Source: Deltaproteobacteria bacterium
GTDB taxonomy: Bacteria > Myxococcota > XYA12-FULL-58-9
Assembly (NCBI GenBank): GCA_016218825.1
Contig: JACRCV010000034.1
Location: forward strand, 1 to 64,000
Reading direction: 5' to 3'
Length of the DNA stretch: 64,000 bases
A program made the translations under genes and the position numbers. Shown piece after piece: positions 18,051 to 30,100 of this stretch (position 1 is the first letter of the stretch; each line of letters opens with the position of its first letter). The notes under the pieces are model-generated. The model did no database searches. It was not told the DNA's origin and was given only the letters and a program-made list of their open reading frames with translations.

Positions 18051-18130
18051 TCGCCGACGCCGTCACCTGCACCGCTACCGACGCCGCCACCGTCACCGGC
18101 CCTGTCGCCGGCGCTGCCGCTGTCCCTCCC
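18051..18130. repeat. Degenerate CCG hexamer tract
   Basis: Tandem [A/G/T][A/C]CCG[T/C]-type hexamers (ACCGTC, ACCGCT, GCCGTC). It occupies the 17866-18309 space upstream of the TPR lipoprotein gene, where no gene is seen. Confidence 0.6.
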
Positions 18131-18309
18131 CGCCTCTGCTGCAGCCCCCGCTTCGCCCCACGCGTTCGTCAGCCAGGCGCATCAACCGGGTGTAGTTCAA
18201 AGTGGGCGGCAGCGGGTGGTGGCGGCGGTGCGGTGCGAGCTGCGTCGGCGTCGGCCGCGGTTGTCGCAGCCCTGCTCCAAACGGTTCCCATGAAGAAGGA
18301 GACCGCGCC

Positions 18310-19104
18310 ATGACGCGTGCGAATACAGGAGTGCTCTCTCGGTCGCGCCCACGGTCGCGCAGTTGGCGCGCGGCGACCATGCTAATCCTCGTCGGAGGCT
18401 GCGGCCACTGCCAAGGGGCGCCCTCGGAGGTGGCCCGAGACCACCTGTTCTTCTGTGCGCGCTACCTCGAGGCCGGCGAACTGGAGAAGGCCGAGATGCG
18501 CTGCGAGCTGGCGCTGGAGCACGAGCCCAATCTGCCGGAGGCGTTCAACCTGCTCGGTCTCATCGCTCGGCACCGCGGTCAGGATGACGCCGCGGCGAGG
18601 AGCTACAAGCAGGCAATCGCGCTGCGCGCGGACTTTCCGGAAGCGCTCAGCAACTACGGTGAGCTATTCATGGATCGCCGCGAGTACGCGAGGGCGTGCG
18701 AGCTCTTCCAAGAGGCCATTCGCATCGACCCGAGCTTCGTGGTGGCGCGGGCCAATCTCGGCCGCTGTCTGTACCACGAGGATGAGCGCGCCCAGGCGCG
18801 CAAGGAGTTCTTGAAGTGCCTGGAGCAGGACCCGGATCAGTGCGCCTGTCGGCTTGGGTTGGGCGTGCTCGCGGCCGACGCGCGCGCGTTGGACGAGGCG
18901 AAGGAGCACTTCACGCGGCTAACGGAGATCTGTCCCAACGACGCGACCGGCCACTACAACCTGTGCTGGACGTTTCTCGAGAAGGGCAAGTGCGTCGAAG
19001 CCGTCGTCGCCTGCGGGCAGGCGCTGAAGCTCGACCCAGGGCACCTGGAAGCCCGGCAGGCCATCGAGAAGGCCCACAGCTGCGGTGGCGCGAGAGGTGG
19101 CTAG
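18310..19104 (+). CDS. TPR lipoprotein (Tgl/PilF-like)
   Basis: A 264-residue protein, start ATG 18310 behind AAGGAGACC. The signal peptide ends in lipobox LVGGC. About six TPR motifs follow (for example AFNLLGLIARHRGQDDAA and ARANLGRCLYHEDERAQA) and fill the whole mature protein. Size and layout match outer-membrane TPR lipoproteins such as myxobacterial Tgl and PilF/PilW, which help assemble the type IV pilus secretin, but no pilus gene is nearby. Unusually for the family, it has about nine cysteines in the mature part. The generic alternative is an unrelated TPR lipoprotein. Confidence 0.75.
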   Translation: MTRANTGVLSRSRPRSRSWRAATMLILVGGCGHCQGAPSEVARDHLFFCARYLEAGELEKAEMRCELALEHEPNLPEAFNLLGLIARHRGQDDAAARSYKQAIALRADFPEALSNYGELFMDRREYARACELFQEAIRIDPSFVVARANLGRCLYHEDERAQARKEFLKCLEQDPDQCACRLGLGVLAADARALDEAKEHFTRLTEICPNDATGHYNLCWTFLEKGKCVEAVVACGQALKLDPGHLEARQAIEKAHSCGGARGG

Positions 19105-19126
19105 CGACCGGCTCCGTTCTCCCGCA

Positions 19127-19147
19127 GAAACCTCGGCGGAGCAGGAA
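19127..19147. repeat. 21-bp intergenic repeat, copy 2
   Basis: Identical to 17988-18008, located just after the TPR lipoprotein gene. The pair flanks that gene in the same orientation. Confidence 0.6.
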
Positions 19148-19190
19148 CCCAAGACATGAGGGTATGAGGGCGCTGTCGCTTCGCGCTCCG

Positions 19191-19260
19191 GCGCTGTCGC
19201 CGACACCGCAACCGCAACAGCTACCGCCACCGATAACGATACCGGCGCTCCCGCTGACAG
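19191..19260. repeat. Degenerate CCG hexamer tract
   Basis: ACCGCA, ACCGCC and ACCGAT-like units between the TPR lipoprotein and the methyltransferase. Confidence 0.55.
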
Positions 19261-19303
19261 GCTCGTCCTGTAACGCCTGGCGTCCGTCCTCCCTCCAGTC
19301 TAG

Positions 19304-20071
19304 ATGGGCGGCATGGATCCCAAGGACCGGCTGTTGGCTGACACATTCGATGGCCAGGCGGAGAAGTTCGAGCGCGCCCTCTTGCAGAGCGATGCCGCTG
19401 CGCTGGCCCGTCTCGTCGCCTTTGCCGGGCTGTCGGCGGGCAGCAAGGTCTTCGACGCAGGGTGCGGACCTGGACTGGTGGGCGAGGCGTTTCTGGAGGC
19501 GGGACATGTTGTGCACGGCATCGACCTGTCCGCGGAGATGGTTCGCCGCGCCCGCGAGCGGTGTGCCCGGTTTGGCGAGCGGGCCACCTTCGAGCAGGGG
19601 TCGGCGCTCGATCTGACGACCGCGGGCTCGTTCGACGCTGCTGTTTCGCGGCTCGTCGTTCATCACACGACCGATCCCTTGGCCTTCATGATGGCGCAGG
19701 TGCAGCTCGTCCGTCCGCAGGGCGCACTGGTGCTGTGCGATCACACGACGGATCCGGAGCGTGCGCGTGCACGTTGGCACAACGAGATCGAGCGAGCGCG
19801 CGATCGCAGTCACGCGCGGAGTCTCCCGCCGGGCGAGCTACTCGAGTTGCTGGCTCGCGCCGGCCTGGAGTCGATCCGCTACGCAGAGGAGTGGCACGAT
19901 CTCGACTTCGACGAGTGGTTCGATCGCGGAACCCCGGTGTTGCCCAAGGCGGAGGTTCGGGTGAAGCTCTTGTCGGGGAGCGCGCGCGGGTTCACACCCA
20001 GCCTGCGGCCCGACGGTGGCATCTCTATCCGGGGTTGCTGGGCGATGTTGTGCGGAGTGAAGCCTCGCTGA
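19304..20071 (+). CDS. Class I SAM-dependent methyltransferase
   Basis: A 255-residue Rossmann-fold methyltransferase. Motif I is VFDAGCGPG (about residues 49-57), the acidic end of strand 2 is HGIDLS, motif II/III is SFDAAVSRLVVHH, and LVRPQGALVLCDHT is the post-III region. This is the Methyltransf_11/25-type layout. The C-terminal 80 residues (EWHDLDFDEWFDRG) resemble small-molecule methyltransferases of the UbiE-like group. The substrate is unknown. It stands alone between two simple-repeat tracts; ATG 19313 is an alternative start. Confidence 0.85.
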   Translation: MGGMDPKDRLLADTFDGQAEKFERALLQSDAAALARLVAFAGLSAGSKVFDAGCGPGLVGEAFLEAGHVVHGIDLSAEMVRRARERCARFGERATFEQGSALDLTTAGSFDAAVSRLVVHHTTDPLAFMMAQVQLVRPQGALVLCDHTTDPERARARWHNEIERARDRSHARSLPPGELLELLARAGLESIRYAEEWHDLDFDEWFDRGTPVLPKAEVRVKLLSGSARGFTPSLRPDGGISIRGCWAMLCGVKPR

Positions 20072-20120
20072 ATGCGGCGCGGCTCTGCCGCGCGGCCGCA
20101 GCTCAAGGGTGGACGGGTCA

Positions 20121-20236
20121 ACGACCGCCATCACCGCCACCGTCGCCGCATGCCGCCACCGTCACCGTCACCGTAACCGTAAACCGTAACCGTAACCGCC
20201 ACCGCCGCTGTAGCTGTCACTGTAGCTGTTGCTGCA
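20121..20236. repeat. Degenerate CCG hexamer tract (longest)
   Basis: ACCGTC, ACCGTA and ACCGCC units, changing into GTAGCTGTCACT-like units at the end. It fills most of the 20072-20309 space, where no gene is seen. Confidence 0.65.
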
Positions 20237-20309
20237 GTTTCGTCCGCGACTCGAGCGGCCCCGGCCGCTGTTCGTCAGAACCGTCGACCGAAGGCTGCCT
20301 TGATCACGG

Positions 20310-20630
20310 TCACTGCGGCCTCGAATCCAACCACTCGAAGTATTTCCGCACGCCGGTCTTTCCCGATTCCACGAGCTTGTTCTTCAGCTCATCGGTGAGG
20401 TCGAACTGGGTCGTCTTCACGCCGAGCGAGTCGATGTAGATGGTCCGCTGCCAATCGTCGCTGTGCAGATGGCTGCTCGACTGGGCGTCGAGGATCGTCT
20501 CGACGAGCGCCAGGGCGTGGTCGAAGAAGCTGTCGATCTGACGGTGGGCCGGCTCGGCGTGGTCGCGGAACATCGAGATCTCGTCCTTGGTGTCGAGCCG
20601 GAAGCGGGCCGGGCTCAGGCCGTTCGAGTG
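20310..20630 (-). pseudogene. Patatin-like phospholipase, C-terminal fragment
   Basis: Reads MFRDHAEPAHRQIDSFFDHA and then DDWQRTIYIDSLGVKTTQFD to the end EWLDSRPQ. I recognise this as the C-terminal end of bacterial patatin-like phospholipases. The catalytic GxSxG and DGG parts and everything upstream are missing. The coding similarity stops at about 20630, exactly where an oppositely oriented integrase fragment begins, which marks a recombination junction. Confidence 0.6.
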
Positions 20631-20631
20631 C

Positions 20632-20820
20632 CACACCTTCGCGTCACACCTCGTCATGCGAGGCGTCACGCTCAAGGCAGTGCAGGAGCTCCTGGGGCAC
20701 GCGTCGATCGACATGACGATGCGCTACGCCCACCTGAGCCCGGACGTGCGCCGCTCGGCTGTGGACGTGCTCGTCGGTCACGGCAAAACAACGGCAAAAC
20801 AACTGCAAGAGGCGAGATGA
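20632..20820 (+). pseudogene. Tyrosine recombinase (integrase), C-terminal fragment
   Basis: Contains HTFASHLVMRGVTLKAVQEL, then LLGHASIDMTMRYAHLS. These are the end of box II, the LLGH histidine and the catalytic tyrosine region (MRYAHL) of phage-type integrases. The first about 250 residues, including the first catalytic Arg, are lost. It ends about 100 bp from tRNA-fMet, the usual place for an integrase of an element that once used that tRNA as attachment site. Confidence 0.8.
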
Positions 20821-20867
20821 TGGTTGCAAACAGGCAGGGCTACGGCAACCTGACGGCAACAGAGGTG

Positions 20868-20910
20868 GCAAAAAGCAAAACGGGCAGTCAGCCTCTCAGC
20901 TAACTGCCCG
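20868..20910 (-). terminator. Rho-independent terminator of tRNA-fMet
   Basis: On the minus strand, CGGGCAGT...ACTGCCCG is a perfect 8-bp stem with a 14-nt loop, followed by TTTTGCTTTTT. It lies 7 bp after the tRNA CCA. Confidence 0.85.
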
Positions 20911-20917
20911 AAATGTT

Positions 20918-20994
<77 letters not shown>

Positions 20995-21007
20995 ACAAGT
21001 GTCAGGG

Positions 21008-21036
21008 CCTATAGTGAGTGCGGCGCGACAAGTCAA
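21008..21036 (-). promoter_or_regulatory. Sigma-70 promoter of tRNA-fMet
   Basis: Minus-strand TTGACT (complement of 21031-21036), 17-bp spacer, then TATAGG (complement of 21008-21013), ending 13 bp before the tRNA 5' end. Confidence 0.8.
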
Positions 21037-21153
21037 GCGCAAATCCCCTCGCAACGCGAGTCGGCCGAAAACTATCGGCCCTGATCGGTGGATGCTAGAC
21101 TCGGCCGCAGCGTGCGCTCGGGTGGGTCGTGTGCCCGGCGCGGAGGCGTGCGA

Positions 21154-24100
21154 GTGGCCGGAAAGTCAAAGCCCGCGGGCGAGAAGATCGAGGCGCTGCC
21201 GACCCTCGAGGGCGCGCTCGGCTTCTCGCTCAGCTTCATCAGCGGCCACGGCCTGTTGTCGATGCGCGACAAGCGGATGGGGCCGTTCGAGATCAAGATC
21301 CTCGAGCTCGAGATCCCCGACATCGCCTTCCCCTTCGACGTCACCGGCGGCGCCGAGCGCTTCAAGAGCCGGCGCTGCACCCTGCGGCATTTGGTCTACG
21401 GCCTCGACGCCGAGGGCCTCGCCGCGGCGCTCAAGCGCACCGACCTCAAGGCCGCGGGGTTCCACGAGATCCGCGCTGCGATCCGCGACGGCTACACCGA
21501 GTTCACCGGCCGCTTCGCCGTCGGCGAGCACCAGGCCGACTTCACCTTCCGCGCCGCGCTCGTGGTCCGCTCCCCCGAAGAGCTCAACATCGTGTTCTTC
21601 GACACCCGGGTCTACGGCTGGCTGCCGGTGCCCTCCGGCCTGTTGCCGGAGTACCTGCGCCGCGGCCTCGACCTGCAGTTCCTGGCCGGTGGCCGCGCCG
21701 GCGTCTGGGTCGTCCGCCCCATCGAGCACCTGCTGCGCGAGCTCTTGCCGCGCAACGGCTGGAAGATCCCCGACACCCGCCACGCCGGGCTCGTCGCCGC
21801 CGAGGCGGCGCGCGGCCAGATCGTGTTCGTCGGCGGCCCCGAGGGCGAGCCGAGCCCGAAACAGATCGCCGAGCGCGCCCCGCCCCCCGCCGCGATCCGC
21901 GCCGGCGAAGGCATCGCCACCTTCGGCACCGCCGAAGAAGCCCTCGGCCGCGGCAACATCCAGCTCGCCTACCAATACTTCCGCGAAGCCGTCGACGACG
22001 ACCGCGGCGGCCGCTGGGCGCGCGAGCGTCTGCTACAAATCGGCGCCAGCGACCCCGAGCTCGCGGTCGAGACCCGGCAGCTCGCCGAGGAGACGCTCAC
22101 CGAGGAGCCGCAGAACGTCCAGGCCCTCCTCGCCCTCGCCGCCATCGCGTTGCGGGAGCGCTCCTGGGGCGAGGCCGCCAATCGCTACAGCGCCCTCGCC
22201 GAGATCGCCCGCACCCACAAAGACCGCTTCGACGCCCTCGCCGCTGACTTGGCCACCGCCGACGCCGCCAAGCCCGTCGATCCCGGCGCCGCCCTCGCCG
22301 CCTACGAGCGCGCCGCGGCCCGGGCTCGCGATTCGCTCTCGGCGCATCGATCGCTGCTCGAGCTCCGCAGCGTCCAGGGGGACTGGCAAGGCGCGGCCCT
22401 CGCCGGCGAGCGGTTGGCGCGGCTCGAGAGCGACGTCATAAGGCGCGCCGAGATCTACAGCGCCCTCGGCCACATCTACCGCGCCCAGCTCGGCGACCTG
22501 AAACGCGCCCGCCTCCACTTCGAGCGCGCGCTGCGCCTCGCGCCCAACGACCCGACCGCCCTCGAAGGCCTGGCCGAGACCTACGCCGCCCGGGGCGAGC
22601 CGGCCCGCGCCGCGTCCTATCTGTCACGCCTCGCGGAGCAGGCCGAGGAGGCCGGCGAGACCTCGCGGATCGTGACGTTGAACCTGCGGCTGGGCGAGAT
22701 CTGGGAGCGCTGGCTCGCCGATCTCGAGAGCGCCACCAGCCGCTACATGCGGGTGTTGGACGTCGATCCCAAGAACCGCACCGCCCGCCTCCGCCTCGCC
22801 AAGCTCGCCGAAGACAAGGGCGACGTCACCCGCGCCCGCACCCTGTACGAAGACATCCTCGCCGCCGAGGAAGAGCGCGGTGACCCCGAGGCCGTCCCCG
22901 ACCTCGTCGCCGCCTACACCCGCCTCGCGCGTGTCACCTTCACCACCGACGGCCCGACCCCCGAAGCGATCGCCTGCTTGGAGCGCGCCGTCGAGCTCGA
23001 CCCCACGAACCGCGCGGCGCGCGACGAGCTCGGCAAGGTCTTGCAGCAGCGCGGCGAGTGGTCGCGGCTCTTGCACCTGCTCGACGAGACCATTCGCGTC
23101 AGCCAGACCCCCGCCGAGACCCGCTACGCCCGGCTGCAGGCGGCGACGATCGAGCTCAAGGAGCGCCGCGACCGGGACGCCGCCGAGCGCTACCTGCTCC
23201 AGATCCTCGACCTGCACCCCGACGACGCCGACGCGCTCGCGATGCTGGTGCCGCTGCTCGAGGCCGGCGGTGACTGGGTCGAGGTCATCGATCGCCTGTC
23301 GGCGGCGGCGCAAGCGACGACCGAGCCCGAACGCCGCGCCGCGCACTGCTTGAAGCTGTCGGCGGCGCACGCGCAGCTGGGCTTCGACGTCGAGGTCCAG
23401 CGCCGTGACCTCGAGAGCGCCCTCGACGCCAACCCCTTCCACCACGCCGCCGCCGAAGGGTTGCTGGCGCTCGCCCTGACCCAACAAGATCCGCATCGCA
23501 TCTCCCGGGCGCTGCAACGCCTGGCGACCGCCGCCACCAGCGACGCGGCGCGGAGCGCGGCGCTGACCCGCCGCGGCGTCCTGCTGTGGCGCGAGCTGCG
23601 GCAACCGGCCGAGGCCGAGCCGGTCCTCTACGAAGCGGTGCGCGCCGACGCCGGCAACTCCGACGCCTGGCTGGCGCTCGCGGATATTCTCGAGGCGCGT
23701 AAGGCGGGCGCCGAGTGCGGCGTCATCCTCAACAACGCGCTCGCGACCCCCGGGCTCGCGAAGGCGGTGGCCGGATCGTTGCACCGGCGCCTCGCCGACC
23801 TCGCGGCGCAGGCCGACGACGCCGACGCTCAGATCCAACACCTCACCGCCGCCATCGAGTGCGGCCTGGTGACCGACGAGGTGTGCGAGCGCCTGGTGCT
23901 GGTGTTGAGCAAACGCGGCGATCGACGGCTCGCGGCCGAGCACCTCGAGGCCTGGGCCGCGGCGCAGAGCGGCGACGCCGCCGATGACATGGTGCTGCGC
24001 GCCGCCGAGGTACGGCGCTCGCTCGGTGACATGGACCAAGCCGCGACCCTGCTGCGCCGCCTGTTCGAGGGCGCCGGCCGGCGCAAGGTCGAGGCGGCCG

Positions 24101-27100
24101 ACCTCCTGGAGCGCGTCGCGGTGGAGCGCGCCGATCCGAAGGGGTTGACCGAGGCGCTGACCTTCAAGGTCGCGGTGGCGCCGCCGGACGCGGTCCTCGG
24201 ATTGCTCGAGCGCTTGGTGGCGGCGCAGCTCGCGGCGAGCGACGTCAGCGCCGCGGAGCAGACCTGCGCGCGGCTCCTCACCCTCGAGCCCGCGTCGCCG
24301 GCGGCGCACCGGACCATGGCCACGATCCAAGAGGACCGCGGCGAGTGGCAGAAGGCCATCGACCACTATTGGCAGCTGCTGATCGAGACCAAGCGCGACC
24401 GGCAGGACCGCAACGAGCGCCGCAAGGCCTTCGAGCGTGCCGCGGCCCTGGTGCGCGAGATCGAGCCGGCACTTCTTGCGACCTTGCGCGAGGCCTTCGA
24501 TGTCGAGTTCCCGGAGGCGCCGCCGAGCGCCCTGGACCGCAGCCTCGGGGATCTGCTGCGCGCCGAGAGCAAATGGCAGCCGCTCTTCGAGCTGCGCCGC
24601 CGCCAGATCCAAACGGCGTCGCCGCAGCAGGCCGTGACCTACCGCCGCGAGGCCGCCGAGATCCTGCACCGCCATCTCGGCCAGAGCGAGAAGGCGATCC
24701 CGTACTACCAAGACGTCATCGCCGCGCGCCCCAATGACTTCCAGGCGCGGGCGGCGCTGGTCGAGGTGTTCACCGGGTTGGGGCGGTGGGGCGATCTGGC
24801 GAGCTTGCTGTTCGCGATGAGCCAGATGGTCGCCGAGCAGGCGGACGCCATCGACTACGCTCTGCACAGCGCCGAGATCTACGCCGACAAGGTCGGCGAC
24901 CGCGCCACCGCCATCCAGGTCCTGAACGCGCTGACCGGCGTCGCCGACACCACCGGCAACGCCCGCTTCGCCGCCGCGCTCCGCAAGCTGGGGATGACGG
25001 CCGAGCTCGCCGACTACCTCGAGGCCGCGGTGGCCAAGTCGCCCGACCCCGAAGACCCGCAGTTCACCGAGCTCGTCGGCCTGTTGGGTGGGCCGCTCAA
25101 CGACGTGGCGCGCGCGGTGCTGTGGTGCGAGCGGATGAGCGAGGCGTACCCCGGCGCCGAACGGCCGCGCCGGACCTTGATCGACATCCTCAAGGCGAAC
25201 CCGAAGGCCGGGAGCATCGACAAGGCGCTGCGGGCGTGGGCGCAAGCGCTCGCCGGCAAGCCTCGGGCGCGGGTGCTCGTCGAGCTCGCGGAGCAGGTGC
25301 GGCAGACCGGGGACGAGCGCCAGGCCCTCGCGGTGATGGCGGAGGCCGTCGAGGCCGACCCGTCGTCGGAGCAGCTCCTCAATCACCTGGTCGAGCGCTA
25401 CACCGCGCGCGGCGAGTGGGACCAGGTCCGCACCTGGCTCGACCGCCTGGCGTTTGCCACCGAGCCCGGCGCCGAGCGCGAGCAGCGCCTGCGGCGTTTG
25501 CTCGAGGTCGCCACCGACTACGCCGACTCTGCAGAGGTCGCCGCCCGCGCCCTGCGCGCCCTCGATCACCGCACCCCGGCCGAGACCCGGCACCTGGCGC
25601 AGCTGTTCGCGCAGCTCGGCAACATCGAGGGGTTGGGCGAGCTCGGCGACGTCTTCGACGTCCTCGATCGCGACACGACCCTCCTGGTCGCAAAAAGGCT
25701 CGTGGCGCAGGGGCGCCTCGACGAAGCGCGGCGCTACCTCGACGCCGGCATCGACAAGGGCGGGGCGTTGCAGGCCTGGGAGATCGCGACCGAGGCGTGG
25801 CGGGCCGCCGGCAGGCTCAAGGACCTGGGCGAGTGGCGTTTCGCTCGCGCCGCGACCGCGAGCGCCGAAGATCGACCGTTGTTGCAGCTCTTGGGGCGCG
25901 CCGAGCTGCTCGAGGCCGGCGAGGTCGTGGCCGGCGCCGAGGCCGAGCTGATGCAAGAGCTCGCCGCCGCCAACCTCACCAACCTCGCGAGCGCCTGGGC
26001 GGTGTTCAGCGTCGCCCAGAGCATCGGCAGCCAAGAGTGGTTGGACAAGGCGGCGAGGAGTCTCGAAGCGCGCCTCGCCGACAGCGACCCCCGCTTCCCG
26101 CGGGTCCTGCGGGCCCGCATCGACCATGAGCTCGGGCGCGCGCACGCCGCCGCCGCCGTGCCGCTCGCGCGCCGCCTCTTCGAGATCGACGCCGCCACCC
26201 ACGAGGCGCTGTACGAGAAGGTGTTGGTGGCCGCCGACGAGACCGAGGCGCTCGTGGCGCTGCTCGGCAGACGCGCCGAGACCGACGCTGCCGCGGCCCC
26301 GGCCTTGTGGATGCAGATCGCGGCGATCCACATCCGCCACCACGCCCCGGCCCGCGCCGGCGAGGCGCTCGAGCACGTCGCGGCCGACGCCCGCAACACC
26401 GAGTGGGCGAAGCTGGCCCTCGAGGTCGGCGCCCTGGGCCCGGACCCGGCGATGCAGGCCGCGGGTGCCCAGCGGATGGCCGTCCTGGCGGCGGACCCGG
26501 CGGCGAAGGCGGTGTGGCTGCGGCGCTACGCGCGGATCGCGTGGCAGGACCTCAAGGAGGTGCACGCCGCCAAGGACGCGCTCACCGAGGCCCAGGCGCT
26601 GCTGCCGCTCACCACCAAGGCGGTCCTCGACGAGGTCGCCGAGCTGCACACCCACGGCAAGGACGCGCAAGCCCACCAGGTCCTGGACGAGGCCCTCGCG
26701 GTGCTCGACGGCGAAACGAGCGGCGTGTTGTGGGTGGAGCGCGGCGAGCTGAGCTTGGCGACCGGCGACGCCGCCCGGGCGCTGGCGTCGCTGTCACGGG
26801 CCAACGAGGTGGTCGGCGGCGACGCCGCGCTGTGGCAACGGGTCGGTGACCTGGCGGCGGGGCTCGAGGAGGCCGAGCTCGCGCTCAAGGCGTTCGCCCG
26901 CGCCTTCGAGATCGATCACGAGCGCGAGCAACCGTACCTCGAGGCGCTGAAGCGCGCCGCAGAGTGGGACAAGCTCGCCGCGGTGCTCGAGAGCCGCGCC
27001 GACGACCTGGCGCGCGAGCCGGGCGCCGAGCGCTTGATGGCCGCGGCCGCCATTGTCCGCACCCACCTGGACGACAGCGCCCGGGCGCTGGCGCTGATGG

Positions 27101-30100
27101 AGCGGGCGACGAAGCTCGCGCCCACCATCGACAACCTGCGCGTGACCTTCAAGCTCGCGGTCGAGCTCGATCGCGGCTCGGTGGTCGCGGCGCTCGGTCC
27201 GGCCCTGTTGAAGCGGCTGCCGGCCACCGACGCCGAGCGTGAGGCGGTGCTGCATCGCCTGGTGGCGTCTCTCGAGCGCCTCGGTCTCACCGCCGACGCG
27301 CGCCCGGCGCTCGAGGAGCTGCGGGCGCGCAAGGTGGCCACCGCCGAGGAGACCCTGCTCTTGGCGCAGCTCTTGACCGACGACGACCCGGTGGTCGCCG
27401 CGGGGCTGTTGGAGGATGCGGCGCAAGGCAGCCGCGGGGCGGAGCGCGGCGTGCGGTTGTTTGCCGCCGCGCGCGCGCGGGTGGCCGCCAAGCAGACGCC
27501 GCTCGCGGTGCCGCTCTTGACCCAGGCCATCGCCGACGGTGTCGATGCGGTCGAGGCGCACCGGCTCGCGGTCGAGATCTTGCCCGGTGAAGCGCGCTTG
27601 AAGAGCGTCGCGCGCTTGCTCGCCCAGGGCGGTGACCAGGGCCTGGAGGCGACGGTCCGCGCCGAGCTGCGGCTCGAGCTCGCCACCGACCGGCTGGCGC
27701 GCGGCGACGCCGACAGCGCCTATACCCTCCTCGCCGAGCTGACGCAGTTCGCCAAGCCCGCGGCGTGGGCCCCGACCTATGAGCAGGCGCTGCGCGCCCT
27801 CCACAAGGAGCGGGAGCTCGCGGAGCTGTGGTTGGATGCCGCGGCGCCGTCGACCTGGCGCGGCAACGACTACCTGTCCCGGGTTCGCGAGGCCGCGAGC
27901 ATCTTCGCGCGCCTCGAGGACGTCTTGGGGGAGCTGCGAGCGCTGCAGACTCTCGGCCGGCTCCTCCCCGACGACGCCGAGGTGCAGAGCCGGTTGGTGG
28001 AAGTCGCGGCGGCGCTCGGGGACAAGGACCAGTTCGCGGCGCACGTCCGCCAGGAGATGGAGAGCGCCAAGACCCCGGAGGCGCGAAGCGGCGTGGCGCT
28101 GCGCTACGCGTCGGTCTTCAAGGATCGCTTCGAGGACCTCGAAGCCGCGGCGGCGCTGCTCGAGCAGGCGTACCACCAAGCGCCGACTGCCGGCCTCGCG
28201 AAGACCTTGGCTGCCACCTTGGTGGCGGCGAAAGAGCCGGTCCGCGCCGTCAGCGTCCTCGTCGAGCAGGTCGAGCGCGAGACCGGGGTGGTGCAGCTGC
28301 GCCTGCTCGGGATCGCGGCCGGGATCGCGGCGACCGACGCCAACGAGGCCGCGAGCGCGTACGCCCTCTATCATCGGATCTTCGACATCGATCCGACCCA
28401 GGTCGAGGCCCAGAAGTTCTGTCTGGCGTACAGCCTGGAGGCTGAGCACTGGGAGGACGCGATCGACGTCCTCGAGCGCACCGCCGCGGTGAGCAAAGAT
28501 CCGCGCGCCGTCTACGCCGAGCTGGTGCGCGCCGCGGACCTGGCGCGCGACGAGCTCAAGGACGAGAAGCGCGAGCTGCACCTGCTCGAGGCCGCCGTCG
28601 AGGCGTGTCCTACCGAGGCCGAGGGCGTCACCCGCCTGGTCGCAAAGCTCCTGAAGCACAAGGACCTCGACGGGGCGCTCGGCCTGGTGCTCGGCGGCCA
28701 CGTGGAGGCGGAGTCGGAGCTGCCGATGGGGATGGAGCTGTTGGCGGCCCTGCGGCGCCAACAGCGCAGCGCCGAGGCGGACCACCTCCTGGACTTTCTC
28801 GCCGGCCGTCACCCCGAGTCGACCCTCGGCTCCGAAGCGCGGTTGAAGAACGCCCGCGCCAGCGGCGACCACGCCACCGCGCTCCGCGAGCTCAAGGTGC
28901 AGCTCACCCACAGTGACGCGCTGTCCGCCGAGGAGCTGGCGCGGCTGCTCGCCGAGGCCGGGCGGGCGGCGCACGCCCTCGGCGACGCCGCCGCGGCGCT
29001 GACCTACGTCACCAACGCGATCACCACCGGCGACACCGAGGTCGCGAGCCTGCGGCTGGCCTTCGAGCTCGCCGACGAGCTCGCGGACACCGAGCGTCTG
29101 CACCTGGTGATGAGCCGAGCCGCGGCCCGCCGCGCCGAGATCGCCGAGCACGCCGACGGCGCGACCGGGATCGAACGCGACCACTGGCGATTCTTGCTGG
29201 CGCGCGCCTGTGAGACCGCCGGTGCGCTCGACCCGGCGATCGCCGCGTATGAAGCGGTGAGCTCGGACGCGCCCGCCGCGGTCTTGAACGGCGTCCTGCG
29301 TGGCCTGGAGCGCCTCTACGAGAAGAAGAACGATTGGCAGAAGCTGGCGATGCTGCTCAACCGCCGGGCGGCGGCGCTCGAGGACTCCCCGACGCGGGCG
29401 GAGATCTATCACCGCATGGGCGTGATCTGGCAGCACCACCTGATCGACGAAGAACGCGCCGGCGACTGCTTCGCCTTGAGTCTGCGGGCCGACAGCTCCT
29501 ACGGGCCGGCGCAGCTCGCCTACGGCCTGCTGCTGTATCAGCGCAACCAGTTCGACTTGGCGCTGGCGCTGCTGTCGAAGTGCCTCGAGGTCGCGGACCC
29601 GGCGACCTCGACCGCCGAGCTGATGGCGCTCGCCGACTGCATGCGCCAGACCCAGGCCTATGACGACGCGCTCACGGTCACCGCCGAGATCTTGCGCCGC
29701 GAGCCGAAGCGCACCGAGATCCTCGCCAGCCGCGCCGAGATGCTCGAGAGCTTGAAGCGGCCGGCCGAGGCCGCGGTCGAATGGAAGCGCTACCTGATGG
29801 CGATGGGGAGCGGCGCGCCCGCGTCCCAGGCGGCACAGGTCCGACGGCGGTTGGCGTCGCTGGCGCTGGCTGGGGACGACCAGGACGCGGCGGTGCGCGA
29901 GCTCGAAGAGGCCCACCAACTGCAGTCCGACGACATCGAGGTCATCGTCAGCCTGCGCGAGCTCTACGAGAAGACCCAGCGCTGGGCCGAGGCCGTGGAG
30001 ATGCGGGTCCGCGAGGCGGCGATCGCCGACGACGCCGAGGTCCGCACCGGGCACTACAAGACCCTGGCGGCGATCTTGTTGACCCGCCTGAACGACGCGC

